From assembly GCA_947034895.1 (NCBI GenBank), contig OX344764.1, positions 36,148,935-36,212,934 on the forward strand: a stretch of DNA of 64,000 bases. The letters are read 5' to 3'. The stretch's first letter is position 1, and each line of letters opens with the position of its first letter. A program made the translations under genes and the position numbers. The notes below the pieces were generated by a model that had not been told where the DNA came from, did no database searches, and saw only the letters and a list, made by a program, of their open reading frames with translations. Positions 47,284 to 57,664 of this stretch are shown piece after piece. Source of the stretch: Rhytidiadelphus loreus. Its lineage: Eukaryota; Streptophyta; Bryopsida; Hypnales; Hylocomiaceae.

Positions 47284-47922
47284 CAATTTGGCTCCATATG
47301 CAGAGTATGCAAAGGTTAATATTGATTTTTATTAATTATGTTCTAGTCAATTAGTCACATGTTCTTTCTTTCTCCATGCTTCTTTTGCAATCCACAAGTC
47401 AATTGGTCCAATTTCAATAGATTATACTCTCACAACGTAATTAAACTTACTACTTGATCAATAGACTTGCTTTTCTAAATGCAATGATTGATTATATCAA
47501 CCCAAGTAGTCAATTTGTCCAAAATCCAACATAAGATCTGATCAATGTTTACTTAGAGACAACAAGGATTTGGTACTTCAACAAAAAATCTTGGTCAATT
47601 TTTCCTAGCCTTTCTCCATCTACACTTGTCATCCTTATACAAATTTTTAGTTTGTTCCTTTTAATTCCATCTCAAGCACTTGACAATTTGTCTAATACAT
47701 AGCTTCCACTAATTCCTTAACATGACAAATTAACAAAATAATATTCTATCTTAACAAAAATTCACCCACAGATTAATTAACTTCTAAAATTGTTTTTACT
47801 TAGAGTTGATTTGCCAAAGCTTACACAGCTACTCATTGGCTTAACTTATAATTTTAATTCACTCTTATAGACTAATTGACTCCTCCATTACATATAAAAA
47901 TAAAGATATTGGATTTAATGAC
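47284..47922. other. Intergenic DNA, nothing recognised
   Basis: AT-rich; no supported gene or repeat. Confidence 0.4.
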
Positions 47923-48015
47923 CACTACAAGAGAAAGGGGTGTTTTAAGTATAGTCCTAGAGATAAGATATTAAGTAATGACTTTTATATTGACCTTTAT
48001 GTAGATTTTTAATTA
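47923..48015. mobile_element. Palindromic CACTA MITE, left half only
   Basis: It begins CACTACAAGAGAAAGG and follows the family through TAGATTTTTA, then stops. The right arm is missing. Confidence 0.75.
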
Positions 48016-48186
48016 ATACGTGTACACACTAACAATTACTCTTGACTATTTGACATTATTGCACCATTACATGCCAATCCTTTGCTCAACATCTTGATCC
48101 AAACGCTTTCACCATCAATCAAACTACAATGACAACAACTTTTTTGACACAAACAAATTGACAATGGCTGCACTAATTGTGCTTAA

Positions 48187-48462
48187 TCCCTAAAGGACCA
48201 AACTGCATTTTTTTTTGACAACATAGCGATTTTGGGCAGCTCACTATGAATGGAATTTCTATATTTTTTCTTTAAATTTTCCACACAACATGTGCCCGAG
48301 GAGTAAATTTAAGGCCCAACAATTTTCATAATTTTTGACTACATGGTTCAAAAGTTATTGCATAATATGTAATTTTCAATGTTCAACGAGCACCCCGAGC
48401 AGGAAAAAAACTTCTTTGAAAATCACTTTTAAAAAAATAAAAATTTGACATTGATTCTCCAG

Positions 48463-48502
<40 letters not shown>

Positions 48503-49158
48503 TAAGCTTTGAATCATTCCATTTTGATTAATGAGATGAAAGTTATGAGGAATTTTAGTTTGGATTAGTTTGTGGGTAGTTATGGAATCTCTACTCTAAA
48601 ATAAACTTTGAAGTCCTTTATTTAACTCAATTTTAAATATTTTTGGAAAAAAATAAAAACATTAGGTGTATATTGTTTATTGCAACATTACAACCATTGG
48701 GATTGTCATTTTTCAATTCTATAAATAAATTGTTAACAATTTAGTATTTTTAAACATTCTCTATTTCTTTCTACTTACTATTTTTTTCCTATATGTTGTA
48801 CAATTTCGAATGATTTGAAATTTTTTAAGCATGTAGCCAACTTGCCTTGAAGAAGGAATCCAAAGAGTAACAACCATTTTGGACATTTTTTCATACAAAT
48901 GTGACCTTGTGAAGTGCAGTTGCCTGTATTTTTACATGGCCCAAAAAAAGATTTTTGTCACTTCAAACCTTAATATCTTGCAATCTACTGGGTAGAAACT
49001 TCTGAAAAAATTTCCACATCTTTTCAAACTAGTGTACTACGAGATTCTATGGTTAAGTGTTTCTAAAAATGTTTTTTTTTCTAAAATTTGGTACTTGTCT
49101 TAGGAATGATAGTTTTAAAAGTAGTTTTGGTGAAAACATAGTCTTTGACATTTAGGGG
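48187..49158. mobile_element. TTAA/CCC-end element (972 bp), subfamily B, complete
   Basis: TTAA flanks lie at 48183-48186 and 49159-49162. The left end is TCCCTAAAGGACC and the right end is the complement of CCCCTAAATGTC. The interior aligns along its length with 62831-63754 (GCTTTGAATCATTC, CTACTCTAAAATAAACTTTG, ACCATTGGGATTG). An AT microsatellite (48466-48500) has expanded where the other copy has only TTTATATACATG. There is no coding capacity. Confidence 0.8.
48466..48500. repeat. AT microsatellite inside a TTAA element
   Basis: A run of about 17 TA units. Confidence 0.95.
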
Positions 49159-49691
49159 TTAACCAAGCTTCTCATTCAATCAAATGACACAAAATAACAA
49201 CATCCAAATCTTCCACTTAAGACAACACTAATCTTCACTTGGACAAATAGACCAAAAGAAGCATGAGATCAAATGCTCATTAGATTAGCACCAAAACATT
49301 CATTGAACATACGACACAACCAAGAATTGAGCTCTTTGACTATTAGACCAAAAATTAAAATTAAAAAATATAGCCAATCACTAGCAAATTAAGCTCCTCA
49401 CAAACTCACTTCAGAAATTGTGCTATGACAAAGATTAGTTGACAAAGAAACCAACTCTCGATTAATTGACCAATGGAAGAAACAAATGAAGCAATGCCAA
49501 TCAATGTATATAAACAAAGCTAATTTGTCAATTAATTCCTTCAAATACTCACTATGTAATCGACCATAATTCTCAAGAAGTTGCCAATCCCTAGCCCAAC
49601 TTCATCCCAATTCCACTTACAATCTACTTGACCACCAAAATATACATGCATTCAAATTAATTTAATCAAAGACTTAAGTAGCTTGTGTAGC

Positions 49692-49912
49692 CACTACAAG
49701 AGAAATGGGTGTTTTTAGTGTGTTTTTAAGTATAGTCCTAGAGATAAGATATTAAGTAATGAACTTTATGTAGATTTTTAGTAAAAATTTACTAGAAATT
49801 CATGTATTTTCAGTAAATTTTTACTAAAATCTATATAAAGGTCATTACTTAATATATTATCTTTAGGACTATACTTAAAAACACACTTAAAACACCCATT
49901 TCTCTTGTAGTG
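49692..49912. mobile_element. Palindromic CACTA MITE, copy 2 (221 bp, AGC duplication)
   Basis: The CACTACAAGAGAAA termini are inverted and AGC flanks both sides (49689-49691 and 49913-49915). The whole element folds on itself; the core AGTAAATTTTTACTAAA matches copy 1. Confidence 0.9.
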
Positions 49913-49915
49913 AGC

Positions 49916-50810
49916 ACATGTAGGGTTGTCCAAACAAACACCACGACATGACATCTAATATAAAGTCTAGGACACTTAGTAGACCCCTTTGTTTGTCTAA
50001 TAGGTAGATTATTAAAATATATTGAGAATATTCAAAAATATTTGAAAATATTCTTGAGTATTTTCAAATATATCTAAAATATTCTACAAACTTGTCTAAC
50101 ATATTAGATACATGTTTAACATGACATTGTTTGACATATGTCTTATAACTTATAAGACAATCGTGGATCCAAACGTGTTTGAAAAGACATCCCTAAGCAT
50201 GCAACATTGAAGTTTGATTTCAAATGGTCTCCAGTGATAGAAATAGTGGGCATTGATATTGGGCGTGATGATATCCTAATGAACTTCACTAATGAAGGGG
50301 ACTTGGCTATGAATGGAGACAAGCCATGATGAAATGCTTTGGAGAAAAAAATCACGGTTTCTTTAGTTGCTCATCAAGGCAACAATGGAGGTAAGTGACC
50401 TTGTCATAGATTGTACCACATCTATTCGTGAGACCTTTAATTCAAATGTGATGCTCATTTCAATAGTGGTGTTTTCATTATCTTCTAGTTTTAGTGTGAC
50501 CATCTTTAACCAAGTGCTTGTTTGTGGGAAGTGTTTGTTTGTGGGAAGTGTTTGTTTGTGGGAAGTGTTGCAATCACAGCTTGTGGTGTCACTTAGACCA
50601 AGACATTGCGGTGTTAGAAGAAGACACAAGGATTTATGATGCATTTTTGAAGCTTATGCAATGGTGGCACCTAAACTAGTAGTGGTGGTGATGGCTTTAC
50701 AAGATGTAGATGCTTTGCTAGTTGTTGCTTGTAAGTTTGTAAAAAAAGGCTTAATTGAATAAGTAAGTTTGAGTGACTATTTTTAATATAAGTTCTTCAT
50801 TTTTTTATTA
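49916..50810. other. Intergenic DNA with weak coding-like remnants
   Basis: Around 50200-50340 a plus frame reads WSPVIEIVGIDIGRDDILMN and NFTNEGDLAMNG before stops, which looks like a decayed retroelement or gene fragment of unknown family. A 16-bp tandem repeat (GTGTTTGTTTGTGGGA, three units) lies at about 50514-50568. Nothing is firm enough to name. Confidence 0.3.
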
Positions 50811-50813
50811 ATG

Positions 50814-51045
50814 CACTACAAGAAAAATGGGTGTTTTAAGTATAGTCCTAGAGATAACATTTTAAGTAATGACCTTTTTAGGAGATTTCCAGTAAGAATT
50901 TATAAGATTTGTGTGTCTTTCTAGTAAGATTTTACTAGAAAGACACAAATATCTTGTAAATTCTTACTGGAAATCTCCTAGAAAGGTCACTACTTAAAAT
51001 GTTATTTCTAGGACTATACTTAAAACACTCCTTTTTCTTGTAGTG
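50814..51045. mobile_element. Palindromic CACTA MITE, copy 3 (232 bp, ATG duplication)
   Basis: The ends are CACTACAAGAAAAATGGG and the complement of CACTACAAGAAAAAGG, flanked by ATG (50811-50813 and 51046-51048). The outer 60 bases match the family, but the inner palindrome (AGGAGATTTCCAGTAAGAAT and its complement) is different from copies 1 and 2. Confidence 0.9.
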
Positions 51046-51048
51046 ATG

Positions 51049-53026
51049 TATGCATGATTGTTGAAACATGAATTTTGTAATGAATTGCAGAGCTAGGACT
51101 ATGATTGAGGTCACTCAAGCAAAGAGCACGTTACTACAAATTGAGTTCTATAAATCAATTCATAGAAATTATTTGAGTTGATGGTCTATGCATAGCAAAC
51201 AACTAGGGATTTTCAGGATTGTAATTTAGTGAAACATAAACCATACAAAGCCATGTATGCTTTTAATGTATTAGAGTTTGTAGACATTTTAGCATTTGAG
51301 GGTAGGAAGTCTCTAGACACCAGTGGAGCCTTGTCGAGCTCAATGCACTTAGATTTAGATTCATTGGAATACCTTTCTATATGCATGTGATGTTTTTCTT
51401 TGGATTTATTGTATGACTTGATTTGTGCACTTCATTTAAAACACTATTTGCAGGTGTTGCAGTTTTTTCTTGAAGGAATTTCACTGATGTTAAAAGAATA
51501 ATTGAATGGAAATTGAATTGATGTTTGCCTAAACTACTAAAACAATATATCTAGCTTTTAACTTTGCTCAATCTAAACCATACATGACTATATCCACAAT
51601 CATAAGTCACAAATCCAAAAAAAACTACAAAAAATTGTAGGCTCACATACTCATAGAGTTATAGGCTTGCGTACTAGTAACCCTAAAGTATGGGCAATTT
51701 CATTCTTCTAGTGGAAACCACTCAAATAACCTAAAAGTCAAGGGAATGGGTTTCCAACCTTCACACATTCTTTGCATAGTGACAACCTAAAGGCACTAAA
51801 TAATTCTATGACGATTTGTTATCCAATTCAGTCACTACTCCAAAAGTGTATAAAACTGATTGATTCAAAGGAAGCAATTGGGAGTATCAATTGGATACTA
51901 GTTTTTGCCAATCATTAGGAATTTATATTGCATAAAATCTCCAACATTTAGAAGGAAATTTTGCAGTGACGTCAAGCATGAGAGATATGTTAAGCCTCAC
52001 ATGATGTAAGTCAATTCCAAAAACTACACAACAATGTCAATCTATTTGCAATACAACAAGAAATGTAGTAATCTATCAAAATTATATAACTCAAATTCCT
52101 TTAATATTAGACAATAAAATGTAGACTAGAGCTAGAATTTGAAAGAAGAATATTCTAAGCATGGGGGCCAAAAACTACCACAACTACCACAAGCAAAAAA
52201 TGATTGCTTTGTAATATTGAGGGCCTAGAAAAAAACCAACATTTTATAGAATTACCTATGATAATTTGAAGATAAACATGAAGCTAAATATGGGAATGCC
52301 CTGTAAAACATTGGGTGAATCTTTTTAAGTATATTAGAATAACTGCATTTGGATTTTATCTAAATAAGCATTTGAGCATGGTTCCAATTACTAAACAATC
52401 TTAATTTTTGTTGGATTAAATTAACAAAAATGTGAGGATTCCAAATTCCCCTAATACAATTTTTTTGGATACAATGTGGTTAAACTTTTGATTATTCAAA
52501 AGTATATTCAAATGATTGGTTTTGGTGCATTCATAGAGGGCAAGGACTACCCAACTATTGCAATTTTAGAACAGTTCACTTCCTATAGAGACCCATTCAC
52601 ACTACAAGATGGAACAATGAATTTTGTACCTCCTACTAGCTTCTATGGAAACAAAGGCTTCTAAATCATTCGTTCACCATTGACAATATAGAATAGTTAG
52701 AAATTTGCACCAAATTTGCTCTTCTAGGAGGTTGATTCATAGACCTTGCCAATAAGCATTTGCAAAAAATGCTTTGGAAGCATACTACAACTCCATCCAC
52801 GTGCCTAGGATGTGGATTACAAGCCTCATAAAAAGAAGGTTTTGGGGCCACTTGAATTCCCAAGATCTTAAATTGTAAAAAAACATGATTCAGTCCAAAC
52901 ACATGATGGCCTCAGATTGGCAAAATAGAACTCTGAAGTTTAAAGGCTCTCAACTGAAACAACATTAATTGGAATGAGTGACTCTTGAGGATGTTCCACA
53001 ATGAATTGATGTGATCAATCTAAGAT
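51049..53026. other. Intergenic DNA downstream of the TNL gene
   Basis: AT-rich, with only short frames such as plus 52476-52664 and minus 52666-52902 that show no domain. Confidence 0.35.
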
Positions 53027-53066
53027 TATGATGCTAGATCCCAAGAAAACTTCCTTGATGTCACAC

Positions 53067-53140
53067 CCATTGATTTAATCACCCTAGATATGTTGATGCT
53101 AGATCCCAAGATAGCGTATCTAAGGTGATTAAATCAATGG
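53067..53140. repeat. Inverted repeat spanning the end of the TNL frame
   Basis: The arms (53067-53092 and 53114-53140) pair almost perfectly (CCATTGATTTAATCACC against its complement). In addition, GATGCTAGATCCCAAGA is directly repeated near 53030 and 53096. The TNL stop codon lies inside the left arm. Confidence 0.8.
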
Positions 53141-55056
53141 AAGGCCAACGTGCTTTCATGTCTTGAATGAAGTGGGCACTTAGCACCACACCACTGTTGG
53201 CCACATCTAGCATTTGCATCTGCCGTGAATTTGTAAGATCTGGTAAAGTTTGCAACCTCATGCACCCATGAATGTCTAGATATCTAAATTCTGAACTCAA
53301 AGGACCTGTGCAGATCAACTTTGTTAAGTTCACACAACCGCGCATGTCAAGCCAACAAATGTTTGTGAAGTTGGCCAAATCTGGAAGCTCCTGGATGGGA
53401 CACCGCTTGCAAATCAAAGTACGGACTTGCGAACAAGCAGTTAGTCCATGTAGATCTACAAATCCACCATCAGACACATCCAACACATGGAGACCCATCA
53501 ACCCTTGAAGGTCCGACCCAAGGTTCTTATAAAGCCACGGATGCCCAATCACCCGCAAAAAATTTAGGTTCCGCAACCCAAGGATACCACGGACATCTCT
53601 CAACCATGCACCACGCTTGATCCGCAAATCTTCTAGCCTTGCGAGCTCTATCAAATTTGGTAATGCGTCCAACTTGTCACAATCCGTAATCTCTAACACC
53701 TTCAAGATGGTTAGGTTGATCAAACCGGACAAATCTTCAAAATCACACCTTCGGAATTTCAAATTGCACAACCTTGATAACCTTTGGAGATTAGGCAATA
53801 CACTCACGCCCTTGCAATTGTCGATAGTGACAGATTCCAATGCCACTAATTCAGCCAAACTTGAAAACCCTTGGCCTTGCCACCCCGAAATGTGGAGCAT
53901 TTCTAGCTTTGTAAGCTTGTATAAGTTAGGCCCATCATGCAACTCATCAATTCCAATTTGGAGACTCTGAAGCGAAACCAAGTCACTCCATCCTGTAGAA
54001 GCTTGTGGAGGGCAATATGGAATATGGATCCAATGCCAAAGTTTGAAGATTTGTGAGCTCGTGCATATCTGGCAGCTGAGTGAGATTCTTGCAATCCAAC
54101 ATCTTGAGGGATTGTAAACAGCCCAACATATGCAACCCTGGCAATGATTCAATGTGCTCACAATATGATAGGTCTAATATCCTCAAGTTTCGGAGGTTGC
54201 ACATATTTGGCAACTCTACAAGATTCTCACACCAATCAACAGTCAGTTCCAATAAATTAACCAAGTCACCCAAACCTGGTAAGGCTCGTAGTAATGAACA
54301 CCAACCCACATGCAACTTCTGCAACTGCTTTAGCTTCTGCAAGTTGGGCACTTCAATCAACTTGGAACACCCACTGAGACAAAGTTCTTGCAATGCAACT
54401 AACTCACCCAAAACCCAACAACTCTGCAATTCCTTGCACCCGCTCAAATCCAAGAATTGCAAGTTGGTGTGCTTTGAGCTCAAGTCGGCAACGGATACCA
54501 ATGAGCCACGAAAACAAGTCACTTGTAGTAAAATGAGGTTGCTCAGATTTGGTAATCGGACACATCGGTATAGATCTAACACTTGAAGGTTTGTTAAATG
54601 GACAATTTGGTCAATGCAAGGAGACTCTGATGGGATGTTCAACCATCGTAGAAAGTACAACTTTGATAAGGAATCCAATCCGACAAAGGAGATCAAAGGC
54701 TGTGATCTCATTGGTTTGTACTCAATAAAATCCACTTCCAAACTTTTGAGGTGCTTCAAGCCTCTTAGATCCATCTCTTGTATACTTGCAAAACCTGTAC
54801 TAAGTTTCAAAACTGTCACGTTGGGAAAACAAGTAAAATTCACATCTTCCATTTTCATAAACCCCTTATCAAAGAAAAACATCCGCCTTAAGTTTAACCA
54901 TCGACCACCATTTGTCACATTGACTTCTTCAAATGCATTGTGCTCACCAACATTTATTTCCAACCTTGCAAACTCACGCCATAAGTCATGCATGCCAATT
55001 CTCCCAAATCCATCGCCAAGATTTTCTAGGAGTGATTTCCTCTTGAAGTTCTCCAA
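53079..55056 (-). pseudogene. TNL exon with MHD motif and leucine-rich repeats, +1 frameshift
   Basis: It begins after CTTGTAG. The MHD motif is RIGMHDLWREFA (about residue 20 of the exon). About 25 leucine-rich repeats follow, many of the C-type plant form such as LQFLDLSGCKELQS and LRILDLSYCEHIESLPGL. Repeats continue in one frame to about 54,000 (last clear repeat LTNLQTLALD). They resume in the +1 frame from WSDLVSLQSLQIGI to the stop at 53079. The exon length is 1978 bases, one more than a multiple of three. Confidence 0.85.
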
Positions 55057-55604
55057 CTACAAGCAAAGCAAATGAAACAAAAAAATGTCAAAGCAACATA
55101 TCTTGCAACAAAAAAACTAAAATGACCATAGTCTACATAATAGGATGTCAACTAGGAATAAAATGGGGTTTTAGACACTCTTCTAGAAATTTAGCAATGT
55201 GATGCATATCTTAATTTCACATCCATCCGAGATTTTAGAACTCTAAGGTTGACAATATTTGGGGTTTCAACATTTCAACCATGAACTAGAGTCCTTTAAG
55301 ATGCCTTTCAATTCTATAAATATAGCAAGTTGACAAGCAACTAAGATCTTAGATCTATGTACATTCCAAATCTGAGACCCTTGAGGACCACTCTACTAGC
55401 TAGAAACTCACCTCAAGACTTGAAAGTCTAAACTTTCAACCCTAGTAACAACACTAAAAGTTGACAACATGACAAATGCAATGTTCAAACCATAAAACTC
55501 TCAAGAAGTCAAGAATCTGCAAGCATATGAACAAATCGTCCCACTCATTGTACTTCTCATCACAAAAATAAAGATTGACATCCACAATTTCAAAGAATAC
55601 TCAC

Positions 55605-56264
55605 CCGTTCTATCACACTTTTCACTGGCATTCCATGTACCATACCAAGCCATTTATAAATGTTACACTTGAAGGTTCCATCCCAAAAGTATTGACCACT
55701 ATAAGGTGCAAATAAGGCTGCATCCATGAATAAAAGCTGATCTTGGGGGTGTAATGCATCAAAGCTTCTTCTCAAGATGGAAAAGACAGGATGTTGAGGT
55801 TCTCCAAAAGGATTCAAAAAGTCAATTTCATGCAAAAGCGACCTCCATCGTTCTGGAACATAGCCAATAAACCCCAATTGTTCACCCAATGTTTGCAATG
55901 CCAATGGGTGGTAATGAGAACTTATGCCATCACCTTTTTTGAAATGACATCGCTCAACACAAGACGAGATCAACTCCTGGTCATCCTTGTTGCTCCAAGA
56001 TACAAGAGGGACACACGCAACATGATAAAGGAATAAAGACCTTGCTTCCTCCATCTCCAACTCTGGCATTTCCATGCATTCACTTACATCAATCCTCAAA
56101 GATGTCAATTCGTATAGCGAACGCGCTGTCACAAGTAAAATACTTCCAGGACCATAGTTTGCTCGAAGAAGAGTCAAAGCTTGCTTGGAGGTTGCACTTG
56201 ACACATTGTCGATTGCCAAGAATACTTTGACATTCATCATATCTCTCATCAAGCGATAACAATA
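55605..56264 (-). CDS. TNL exon with the remainder of the NB-ARC domain
   Basis: 220 codons between GTGCAG and CGG|GTGAGT. It contains kinase-2 (VFLAIDNV), RNBS-B (GSILLVTARS), a GLPL-type motif (HPLALQTLGEQLG) and the winged-helix start (RRSFDALHPQDQLLFMDAAL). The order and spacing match the plant NB-ARC ATPase switch module. Confidence 0.88.
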
Positions 56265-56447
56265 CTGCACATCCAAAACAAAACAACTAAAGTTGACAAC
56301 AAATCACATTAACATGTAAACTGAAAACCACACTATAGGCTATCTACTTGAATTCAACAGAATCTACACATTAGATACACTTGGACTCAATGGCAATCCA
56401 CACATTGGATATCAATAACACATTTATGCTTCATGAATAACACAAAC

Positions 56448-56702
56448 CTCATCGACACTCATGGCACCCAAATGTTCAAGATTCATATTTGTCAACCTCC
56501 GAAGCACATCTTTCAACATTTCTTCTTCACCTTGACTTCCCAACTCCATGTGAGCAACTTTGCCACAACATGCCTTGGATACATCATTGCACATAGACTT
56601 GCAAATGGTGGTCTTTCCAATACCACCAACTCCATATAAGCCTACTATATGAATCCCATACAAGGAAGATACTTTTGAATGTTGAATCCTTTCATGGATC
56701 AC
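56448..56702 (-). CDS. TNL exon with NB-ARC P-loop
   Basis: 85 codons between CCATTAG and GAG|GTTTGT. It carries the nucleotide-binding P-loop GVGGIGKTT preceded by IHIVGLYG. It is in phase 0 with both neighbours. Confidence 0.88.
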
Positions 56703-56892
56703 CTAATGGTTCATCAAAATCAATAGAAATCGATCAAAATCAATGAATTTGTGAAAAATATAACATCAATACCAACAAAAGAGTAATTCAACTCATCCAA
56801 ATGACATTTCAATTGATTCAAGGAAAAAACATATCTATTCAATAGAAATAAGCACATGGATAAGCCAACTTCATTCAATGATATTGACATAC

Positions 56893-57471
56893 CTTGCATA
56901 AACGTGACCTCCCTTGAATATGAGAATCTTCAAACCGTGTCCCTGGGGGAACCATCTTGCAAATTGCTTCAACTATCTTTGCTCGAAATGTCACTTCCCC
57001 CAATTCAATGTTGTACTTCAAGGCATTTGTTGGGCCAAACAATCGCAAGGCATTCTCCCAATCTTTCACATCAATCCTATTATCACTCTCAGCCCAAGTA
57101 TGCCACAATGATAACCATTGCTTATGGTTAGCAACATTACAACATTCAGAAAATGTAATGCCAAGAAGTATCGGCATTATTGTGAAGCTTGGCTTCCTCT
57201 TTTTGACATTTGCCATGGCCACCAACTCCAACATGGGCCATTTGGAAGTGAAGAATTCCTCCGAGAGAATTACCACCCCAACTTCACATTGTTCAATAGC
57301 TTCAAAGATAAGCTTAGGAAACTCCTTTCCAATGGGTAAGGAGTCCCTACGCTTGTCAAAGAATGGATGGCGGTCACATCTCTCCAAGTCCACACACAAC
57401 TGTTCCACAAATCCTTTTTGTGCACCACTATGGCTCAAAAACACCTTGTGCTTTGGTTGTATCCTGTCCAC
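56893..57471 (-). CDS. TNL exon with TIR domain
   Basis: It encodes about 193 residues. The TIR starts KHKVFLSHSGAQKGFVEQL. The BB-loop region is RHPFFDKRRDSLPIG. The helix with the expected catalytic glutamate of plant TIR NADases reads SKWPMLELVAM (Glu at about residue 82 of this exon). The exon ends with AAG|GTATGT. The open frame starts right after a TGA, and there is no ATG before the domain, so the true start lies in an upstream exon joined near 57,460-57,475. A 75-codon frame at 57435-57662 is another frame and is hydrophobic; it may or may not contribute. Confidence 0.85.
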
Positions 57472-57664
57472 TCAAATTCAATTCCCAACCCATCAATTAA
57501 TACTGAAAGTGAAACTAGGTAGTATTTTGCAACTATTACAATCACAATATTGGCTCCTAACATGAGCAATGAAGCAAGAAATCCCAAATCACAGTTAACA
57601 CTAACCCATAGCCATTGCAATCGCTTGTAAATAAGCTTGTGCTCCCTCGTTCCATGTTTCAAAT

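Larger units (their letters stand above)
53079..57471 (-). pseudogene. TIR-NB-ARC-LRR (TNL) disease-resistance gene, frame broken in the LRR part
   Basis: An intracellular immune-receptor gene with four visible exons: 57471-56893 (TIR), 56702-56448 (P-loop), 56264-55605 (rest of NB-ARC) and 55056-53079 (MHD and LRR). All three introns have GT-AG borders (AAG|GTATGT, GAG|GTTTGT, CGG|GTGAGT donors) in phase 0, so the exons join cleanly. The last exon changes from one frame to another at about 53,985-54,040 (+1), with stops in both frames around it. No GT-AG intron was found that would bridge it. It is either a recent null allele or an assembly error; otherwise the gene looks complete at about 1160 residues plus an unseen 5' start. 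Confidence 0.85.

Noticed and set aside
54080..55075. Plus-strand frames of 153-168 codons opposite the TNL LRR exon
   Set aside because: They are antisense shadows of the repetitive LRR coding sequence.
56957..57565. 202-codon plus-strand frame opposite the TIR exon
   Set aside because: It overlaps a TIR exon with clear domain motifs and splice borders on the other strand, and shows no domain itself.
57435..57662. Hydrophobic 75-codon minus-strand frame upstream of the TIR exon as a membrane protein
   Set aside because: It is in a different frame from the TIR, has no ATG in good context, and its AT-rich hydrophobic character fits translated intron. It is kept only as a candidate 5' region.
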